Shown here in pieces: positions 13,276 to 13,484 of a stretch of 13,484 nucleotides of DNA. Origin of the DNA: DATMRF01 sp035566435 (lineage in GTDB: Bacteria; Verrucomicrobiota; Verrucomicrobiia; Limisphaerales; UBA8199); NCBI GenBank assembly GCA_035566435.1, contig DATMRF010000128.1:1-13484 (forward strand), given 5' to 3'. Numbering within the stretch: the stretch's first letter is position 1; each line of letters opens with the position of its first letter. The notes under the pieces are model-generated. The model was given only the letters and a program-made list of their open reading frames with translations. It ran no database searches and was not told the origin of the DNA. A program made the translations under genes and the position numbers.

Positions 13276-13484
13276 GAGACTGTCTCAAAACATGAAGACG
13301 GTTTAGAGAGGAGACGTCAAAAGTCCGATGACTCAACCCATTACTCCTGATTACGGACAGCAGTTTCTGTTTCCTCCCGCGCTGGAAGATTGGGTGGCTG
13401 CCGATCATCCCGCACGGTTCCTGCGCGAGTTTGTCGATCAGTTGGACTTGGCAGCGCTGGGCTTTGCGATGCCGACGGCTGTGG
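13274..13484 (+). mobile_element. Left end of an IS1182/IS5-like insertion sequence
   Basis: The element appears to begin at the imperfect dyad gagactgtctc (13276-13286) followed by aaaac, which resembles the outer terminal repeat of DDE-type ISs of this group. It carries a transposase start 52 bases in. The left boundary is inferred from the loss of DUF3631 coding potential at the same point. The other end and the target duplication are outside the window. Confidence 0.5.
13328..13484 (+). CDS. Transposase, N-terminal part (DUF772 type, IS1182/IS5-like)
   Basis: The frame starts MTQPITPDYGQQFLFPPALE and continues DWVAADHPARFLREFVDQLD, then runs off the window. LPPsLeDwlpeDHlaRFi-x-V-x-qLDLsaL is the N-terminal DUF772 pattern of IS1182-like transposases, which carry the DDE catalytic core further on. 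The ATG at 13328 is 14 bases after gagaggaga, the best ribosome-binding site nearby. The gene is probably complete beyond the window, but this cannot be checked. Confidence 0.8.
   Translation, partial: MTQPITPDYGQQFLFPPALEDWVAADHPARFLREFVDQLDLAALGFAMPTAV

Overview
The window is about 13.5 kb of GC-rich bacterial DNA. It looks like a member of the Verrucomicrobia/PVC group. That guess rests on degenerate intergenic repeats, the SLGEG-type repeat in the first 400 bases, weak Shine-Dalgarno sequences and the overall style of the proteins, not on a marker gene, so it is only moderately sure. Both ends lie inside insertion sequences: the 3' end of an IS3-type element at the left and the 5' end of an IS1182/IS5-like element at the right. 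The piece between them reads as an accessory region next to a stress-gene cluster.

Left part (1-3200). The IS3 remnant is followed by about 500 bases of palindromic, repeated, apparently non-coding DNA. Two small unrecognised genes come next, then a complete sigma-54-dependent activator (GAF, AAA+ and Fis-type HTH domains) with an unusual cysteine cluster in its sensor domain.

Middle part (3200-8420). A 700-base gene-poor stretch carries a duplicated leader sequence, two strong inverted repeats and a 49-codon minus-strand ORF. A plus-strand run of stress and housekeeping genes follows: an AhpD/carboxymuconolactone-decarboxylase-like protein whose CxxC cysteines are both serine, a 47-residue membrane peptide, an Hsp20 small heat-shock protein, a free-standing CBM48/isoamylase-N domain protein, a 65-residue unknown, groES, groEL with a good rho-independent terminator, and a 62-residue unknown.

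Right part (8420-13484), all minus strand apart from the last IS. A gene for an Eco57I-like restriction-modification enzyme is broken. Its first ~130 residues are at 12664-13077. A short, frameshifted piece of its last ~50 residues is at 8514-8676. Between these, in the same orientation, sits a two-gene cassette. The first gene encodes an archaeal-ATPase/STAND-like protein. The second encodes an AAA ATPase with a winged helix and six near-identical 38-residue TPR-like repeats. The cassette has its own AT-rich promoter with repeats overlapping it. Upstream of the broken R-M gene is the tail of a DUF3631 (helicase/primase-associated) protein, cut by the right-hand IS.

The most interesting unit is this paired ATPase/TPR cassette, which has replaced the middle of a restriction-modification gene in what looks like a defence or mobile-element hotspot. 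Its function is not known from the sequence; a role in defence or signalling is inferred only from architecture and location.
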